Positions 59,849 to 64,000 of a stretch of DNA of 64,000 bases are shown piece by piece (position 1 is the first letter of the stretch; each line of letters starts with the position of its first letter). The translations under genes were made by a program, and so were the position numbers. This DNA comes from Phycisphaeraceae bacterium (GTDB taxonomy: Bacteria; Planctomycetota; Phycisphaerae; Phycisphaerales; Phycisphaeraceae). Under the pieces are notes generated by a model. It had not been told where the DNA came from. It ran no database searches and saw only the letters and a list, made by a program, of their open reading frames with translations. The stretch is taken from positions 62,001 to 126,000 of the forward strand of contig JADZCD010000065.1 in the NCBI GenBank assembly GCA_020851735.1. The letters are read 5' to 3'.

Positions 59849-60490
59849 CTACTTCTTCCGCAGCGTGCGACGCACGCCCAACCCCGACAGCAGCGCCATC
59901 CCCGCCCAAACCGCCGCCGGCAGCGGCACAACCGTGCCTTCCGTGTAGTGCAGGTTGTCGATAAAGCACCAGTCGCCAGCCGTGAAATCGATGCGGGCCG
60001 ACTTGATCGCCGAAGCGTACAGGCCGTACCACTCGCCGTTGTTCGCGGCATTGACGATCGGCAGAGCCATCGATTCGATCGCCACCGTGCCCGCGTCATC
60101 GGAGTAAACCGTCAACGTCGCCGCGTTGTCCGAGGCGCCCCAGTTGAAGGCAAACGCGGAAATCGCGCTGTCGAACTGGAACAACAGCCCCGTGGTCAGC
60201 CCGTCACTGTACGTGCCGTTGTAAAGCGAAACGCCCGGGTTGTTGTAGTAGCCGCTGTAGTCCGTGCCGATCTTGTACGCGTACTGCCCGTTGGACGAAA
60301 TCGTCACCGCGCCGACCGTCTGCGTCCAGAAGAAGCCCGTCGCCGCCGACGAGAAATCCTCCACCGTAGCGCCCACCAGCTGCGGCGCGTCAAACGATGA
60401 CGCCGTCCCGGACATCTGCCCCGCCTGCGCCGGCGGGCACAAGCTTAAGAAGGCAGCCAATCCCACGAAACAAAGCAGTGATTTGTGCAT
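59849..60490 (-). CDS. Secreted protein with PEP-CTERM-like (VPLPAAVW) tail
   Basis: The protein has 213 residues. The signal peptide (LLCFVGLAAFLSLCPPAQA) is followed by SFDAPQLVGATVEDFSSAATGFFWTQTVGAVTISSNG and LLFQFDSAISAFAFNWGASDNAATLTVYSDD, a jelly-roll-like beta-sandwich found in many PEP-CTERM proteins, ending in WCFIDNLHYTEG. The tail VPLPAAVWAGMALLSGLGVRRTLRKK is the VPLPAAVW variant of the PEP-CTERM/exosortase signal. It is an extracellular or matrix protein. It is monocistronic, with a terminator at 59769. Confidence 0.92.
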   Translation of the reverse strand: MHKSLLCFVGLAAFLSLCPPAQAGQMSGTASSFDAPQLVGATVEDFSSAATGFFWTQTVGAVTISSNGQYAYKIGTDYSGYYNNPGVSLYNGTYSDGLTTGLLFQFDSAISAFAFNWGASDNAATLTVYSDDAGTVAIESMALPIVNAANNGEWYGLYASAIKSARIDFTAGDWCFIDNLHYTEGTVVPLPAAVWAGMALLSGLGVRRTLRKK

Positions 60491-60931
60491 AACCGTCTCC
60501 CTTTCGCCAGCCTAAGGTGATGTTCTTGATCTGAACGTGGCGGCGCGCGCCGCATGTGGGTGGTCCTGGCGATTTCCCACCACAGTCAGCACGCGCTAGG
60601 CACACGCTGAACCGACAAAAAATACGAAACCCTAAAAGCGTTTACCCTCCTGAACCGATAGATGGCACACCATCCCCCGCTCCCTGCGCACGGACGACCG
60701 AGCCCTAATATTAACATTAATACGTCCTATTTAACGTAAATCCAGCTCCCGCGCGATTTTTTTTCGCGCGTGCAACATCCTCCGGCAGCCGAATACTTCA
60801 CGCCCATCCCCAGCCACGGTAATTCGAGCAATATGGGTAATCTGGATAAATTGGCTTCGCCCGCCTGCGCCGCTGACACGAACCTCCACTTCCTGCTGCT
60901 CATGTGCGGACACTTTTGCCCTGCCCAAAGC
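60491..60931. other. Intergenic region with an unusual hairpin
   Basis: About 440 bases without a supported gene. Bases 60700-60730 are AT-rich (TAATATTAACATTAATACG) and probably a promoter. At 60750-60771 the arms CGCGCGA and TCGCGCG flank a T8 loop. No protein-like ORF is seen. Confidence 0.5.
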
Positions 60932-60956
60932 AAAACCCCGCCACGAGACGGGGCTG
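60932..60956 (-). terminator. Terminator after partial duplicate gene
   Basis: On the minus strand GCCCCGTC and GGCGGGGT pair around TCGT, followed by TTTGCTTT. It is a diverged copy of the terminator at 61297. Confidence 0.8.
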
Positions 60957-60994
60957 GAACGGATGGAGTCATGCAACGGAAGGTTCCTGTGTCC

Positions 60995-61285
60995 TCAATT
61001 ACGCCGACGCACGATCTTGCCCGCGCCGAGCATGCTTAAGAAAATCACGCCGCCCCATACCGCCGCGGGCAGCGGTACGACGCTGATCTGTTCGATGCTG
61101 GCTTCGACGATGGCCCCGCACTTGCCGGGCCCCAGCCCGAAGCTGCCTTGGTTGAAAACCTCTTCGCCCAGCGTGATCTTGTCGTCTGCCCAACTCCTGC
61201 TCACACAGGCCGGGCCATTCCAGGTGACCTTGCCCGCCGTGACTTGCCCCATCGAAACCAAGCCCCCGGTCCGTGGCGTTCCCAC
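60995..61285 (-). pseudogene. 3'-end partial duplicate of the neighbouring PEP-CTERM gene
   Basis: The 96-residue ORF equals only the last ~95 residues of the gene at 61367-61990 (AGKVTWNGP, ITLGEEVFNQGSF, GPGKCGAIVEASIEQISVVPLPAAVWGG, FLSMLGAGKIVRRRN). The signal peptide and first half are missing, so the sorting tail could not be used. A terminator-like element follows it, as in the full copy. It looks like a tandem duplicate that lost its 5' half. Confidence 0.85.
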
Positions 61286-61296
61286 GCGCTGACGTC

Positions 61297-61329
61297 AAAA
61301 AAAAAGAACCCCGCCACAAGGCGGGGTTG
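61297..61329 (-). terminator. Strong rho-independent terminator of the full gene
   Basis: On the minus strand AACCCCGCC and GGCGGGGTT pair around TTGT, followed by C and T9. It is similar to the terminator at 60932. Confidence 0.95.
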
Positions 61330-61366
61330 GAACGGACGGAGTAAGTCAACGGAAGGTATAAGCTGT

Positions 61367-61990
61367 TCAGTCGCGCCGACGAATGATCTTGCCCGCACCG
61401 AGCATGCTCAAGAGAGCCATGCCACCCCACACCGCCGCGGGCAGCGGAATAATGGTGATCTGCTCGATGGTGGCTTCGACGATGCCCTTGCCCTTGCCGG
61501 GACCGGTCCAGAACTTACCTTCGTTGAAGACCTCATCGCTGAGAGTGATCTTGTATTTACCCGAGGCCGTATCAACATAGACAGGGCCGTTCCAGGTTAC
61601 TTTGCCAGCCTGGTAAAAGCCGCCCATCCCGACGGTCACACCCACGGTATCGCCGTTGACCGTACCGGAGCTCAGGGGCTGGCTGAACGCCAGCGTCGCG
61701 AAGATCGGCTTGGCCACTGTGTCCTCGCCGTCATTCACCCAGTCTTCCGTGGTCCAAATCTTAAAGAAGTTGAACGTATGGGTGTCACCAACGTTGTTGA
61801 GCACGAAGCTGTAGCCATTGGGCACGATGATGCTGGTGTTAATCAGCAGGCCGTCACCGCTGTTGTGAGCGCTGACGGACGAATTGGCCTTGTCGACCTG
61901 GTAAACCGTTCCTGCCTGCGCAGGTAGGGCCAGGGCAATCACCCCCAGCAAAGACACTATTGCGAATAAGTTTCGGACATTTTTCTTCAT
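61367..61990 (-). CDS. Secreted protein with PEP-CTERM-like (IPLPAAVW) tail
   Basis: ATG 61990 (MKKNVRNLFAIVS) follows GGAGAGAGACTT; the longer frame to 62053 is unlikely. The protein has 207 residues: a signal peptide (LFAIVSLLGVIALALPAQA), a beta-rich domain (NSSVSAHNSGDGLLINTSIIVPNGYSFVLNNVGDTHTFNFFKIWTTEDWVNDGED...AFSQPLSSGTVNGDTVGVTV) and the tail IPLPAAVWGGMALLSMLGAGKIIRRRD, a PEP-CTERM-like exosortase signal. It shares its C-terminal half with the partial copy downstream. It is of unknown extracellular role. Confidence 0.92.
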   Translation of the reverse strand: MKKNVRNLFAIVSLLGVIALALPAQAGTVYQVDKANSSVSAHNSGDGLLINTSIIVPNGYSFVLNNVGDTHTFNFFKIWTTEDWVNDGEDTVAKPIFATLAFSQPLSSGTVNGDTVGVTVGMGGFYQAGKVTWNGPVYVDTASGKYKITLSDEVFNEGKFWTGPGKGKGIVEATIEQITIIPLPAAVWGGMALLSMLGAGKIIRRRD

Positions 61991-62484
61991 AAGTCTCTCT
62001 CCTTTTTCCGTTCCTCTTCCGTTCCGTTTTGGTTCCGTTCCACGATTGAACAAAAAACAACAAGCCTTACGCAGGCTGTTATACGCCAGTTGAATTTCTG
62101 GTCAGAGGGCTTAAACAGAAAAAATGAAACCCCCAACCGTCACCTAGCAGAGCGACCCCCTGTCAATAATGACATAAAACGTGCGATAAAAATTTACCGT
62201 CCCCTTAAAGACCTGAGCCCCTCGATCCAGTCCAAATACGTTAGGAGCATTCTTGGCTGGAAGCAATAGGCAATATGGGGAAAATAAGTAGAAAATTGTC
62301 AGAACCACAATAAGACCCTGCAAATCACATGGTTTTTGTGGTTCAAAGATTTCTCATCCGCCCCAAATTATCTATCTTTCCAATAAATACTCTAAAGAGT
62401 TATTAGCACAGCACACGACTTTATTATCTTAACTATTATTGTGTCATAAGTTAGGCTTATAGAACCAGTAAATATGTTATCGGA
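61991..62484. other. AT-rich intergenic region
   Basis: About 494 bases between two genes on the same strand. It is AT-rich (62250-62460), with ATCTATCTTTCCAATAAATA and AATACTCTAAAGAGTTATTA (a short inverted ACTCTAAAGAGT). It should hold the promoter of the PEP-CTERM gene. No gene is seen. Confidence 0.55.
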
Positions 62485-63912
62485 CTACAGTTGCGCCGAG
62501 CCATGCTCAGCCTCCGTCGGACTCTCCAGCTCCGGCGGGGCGTGTTCGATCACCCGCATCGATTGCCAGCGCCCGCTCCAGAAGCGAACGAGCCAGACGA
62601 ACGACATCGCCATCACGAAAATCGTGGCTGTGCTCCACATCACATACAGCCCGCCGCCTAAGCGATCGATCGTCCACAGCGCCAGGATATACATCACGTG
62701 CATCACCGCCGAGGCGATCAGCGACCAGCGCGTGTCGCCCGCTCCCTGCAGCGCCGCCATGAAGACAATATTCAGCGCATCCAGCAGGCAATACGCCGCC
62801 ACGAAACGCAACAGGACGATGCACGTGCCGCGCAGGGCGAAATATTCCTCATGGCCCAGGCGGGCCTGATCCAGGAACGGCCCGACCAGCATGCCGGGCG
62901 CCAGCACGAACACCGCCGCCGCCAGGACCATCCACACTTCGCCCATCGCCAGGCCCCGCCAGGCGACCAGTTCCGACCGCTCAGGTCGGCCCGCGCCCTG
63001 GGCCTGCCCGACGAGCATCGCCAGCGCGATCGACATGCCGATCAACGGGAAAAACGCCATGCCGTTGATCCGCCAGACGATGTTGGAGGCTGCTAAACCC
63101 AACGCGTCCACGCGCCCGACGAACGCCAGGAAAATCGTCCAGGCGATGATCTCCACCACCAACCGCACGCCGTTGGGGAATCCGTAACGCACCAGCCGCA
63201 GCAACAGCGCTCGATCCAGCGGGCGATCCTTCCAGGTGCCAAAGTCCCGCCGATACTTGGCCCGCAGAAAGATCGCGCCCAGCAGGATCACGTCCACCGC
63301 GTGGGCGATGATCGTGGCCCAGCCCGCCCCGGCAATGCCCATTTCGGGGAATCCCCAGCGCCCGAAGATCATCGCCCAGGCCAGCACCGCGTTGATCCCC
63401 ACCCCCAGCAGGTGGATCAGCATGAGCGTGACCGTGTCATGCCGGCCGGCGAAAAACCCGGAGATCGCCGCACTAAGCAGATAAAGCACGCCGCCCCAGC
63501 TGAGGATGCGAAAATAAGTGATCTCCTGGGCCATCACGGCCGGATCGTGGCCCATCCACGCAAACAGCGGCCGGGCCAGGAACGACAACGACGCGATGAT
63601 CGTGCCCGCGCCCAGAGCCATATAAATGCCCTGCCACACCGCCGCGCCCACGCGCTCGGACCGCTTGGCCCCGACATATTGGGCCACGAAAGTGGCCGTG
63701 TACCCGCACAGGCCGCTGAACAAACCCAGCACGGACCAGAAACTCATGCCGGCCGGCCCGACGGCCGCGATGGCGGTCTCCGAATAGCGGGCCAGGAACA
63801 GACCGTCGACCACCTGCATCAGCATCACGCTGGTCTGCGAAAGAATCAGCGGCCCGGAAAGCAGAAGAATCTGCCGGTAAGATCCAAAATTGTCGGTCGA
63901 TCTATCACGCAT
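62485..63912 (-). CDS. MATE-family multidrug/metabolite exporter
   Basis: From ATG 63912 (MRDRSTDNFGS) the protein has 475 residues; Met at 63990 is an alternative. Twelve transmembrane segments in two similar halves are seen. The first is ILLLSGPLILSQTSVMLMQVVDGLFLARYSETAIAAVGPAGM, the MATE opening; the second half begins at VRYGFPNGVRLVVEIIAWTIFLAFVGRVDALGLAASN. VGQAQGAGRPERSELVAWRGL is the loop shared by the family. It pumps drugs or metabolites out of the cell using H+ or Na+. It is monocistronic, with no regulator adjacent. Confidence 0.92.
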   Translation of the reverse strand: MRDRSTDNFGSYRQILLLSGPLILSQTSVMLMQVVDGLFLARYSETAIAAVGPAGMSFWSVLGLFSGLCGYTATFVAQYVGAKRSERVGAAVWQGIYMALGAGTIIASLSFLARPLFAWMGHDPAVMAQEITYFRILSWGGVLYLLSAAISGFFAGRHDTVTLMLIHLLGVGINAVLAWAMIFGRWGFPEMGIAGAGWATIIAHAVDVILLGAIFLRAKYRRDFGTWKDRPLDRALLLRLVRYGFPNGVRLVVEIIAWTIFLAFVGRVDALGLAASNIVWRINGMAFFPLIGMSIALAMLVGQAQGAGRPERSELVAWRGLAMGEVWMVLAAAVFVLAPGMLVGPFLDQARLGHEEYFALRGTCIVLLRFVAAYCLLDALNIVFMAALQGAGDTRWSLIASAVMHVMYILALWTIDRLGGGLYVMWSTATIFVMAMSFVWLVRFWSGRWQSMRVIEHAPPELESPTEAEHGSAQL

Positions 63913-64000
63913 GGGCAAAACCGTAGGGAAAATGTCCACTCTTATACCAACTTGGCCCAGCGGCGGAGATTCTGCGCACCTCAGGCACACGGCGCGGCCG

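Overview
The window is GC-rich bacterial DNA and most likely comes from a Planctomycetota, probably class Phycisphaerae (inference). The pointers are: two very large surface proteins carrying the N-terminal LEPR-x-LL motif typical of that phylum (LEPRLLLT at 10.2 kb, LEPRVLLS at 16.8 kb); planctomycete-style dockerin repeats (GDFNGDG...LSDINPF); several PEP-CTERM-like sorting tails; a sulfatase with an anaerobic sulfatase maturase; and several glycoside hydrolases. No rRNA or other taxonomic marker is present, so the assignment stays tentative.

Layout. 1-10301 (-): one giant secreted/surface protein (>3,430 residues, C-terminus outside the window). 10.7-14.1 kb: tRNA-Ser(CGA), a small conserved-looking protein, a sugar isomerase-like protein, a nucleotide-sugar epimerase and an ACT-domain protein. 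14.5-16.95 kb (-): LEPR/beta-helix/dockerin surface protein. 17.3-28.3 kb: GT2-like glycosyltransferase, GH2 glycosidase, cupin, putative glycosidase, hisD, dprA, an unknown protein and the radical-SAM sulfatase maturase. 28.7-37.5 kb: response regulator, Cys-rich secreted protein, two flagellins with strong terminators, peptidoglycan amidase, scpB and a lipoprotein. 37.7-40.7 kb (-): membrane glycosyltransferase and GT4-type glycosyltransferase. 41.26 kb: tRNA-Asn, followed by a probable accessory region (41.3-48.1 kb) with a 588-residue coiled-coil protein, three methyltransferase genes (one internally deleted), an ArsR-DsrE-methyltransferase operon with a perfect 26-bp palindromic operator, and a duplicated, partly broken GNAT gene. 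48.4-64 kb: HAD phosphatase, Kef-type antiporter, lipoprotein, GH43, sulfatase, two pairs of PEP-CTERM paralogues (one pair containing a 3'-end partial duplicate), GH1, DinB and MATE transporter.

Functional themes. Carbohydrate use and modification dominate: GH1, GH2, GH43, a putative TIM-barrel glycosidase, sulfatase plus maturase, epimerase and three glycosyltransferases. Surface display (LEPR, dockerin, PEP-CTERM) and motility (twin flagellins) are the other themes. The genes are mostly single units or short operons.

The most unusual feature is how many small dispersed repeats the window carries. They include a family built on ACTTCCGGGG/CCCCGGAAGT units, several GC-rich palindromes, and a ~90-bp multi-hairpin element in three copies, each at the 3' end of a plus-strand gene. 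Several of these sit in frame inside coding genes (sulfatase, anSME, dprA, a GT4 glycosyltransferase, the scpB tail, the dockerin-protein tail), where they add low-complexity peptide such as PGSAPGS, GGTSGGG or GDLRSPAK. This resembles the protein-invading palindromic elements described in Rickettsia, but the families here look different. It is the best candidate for an undescribed system in the window.
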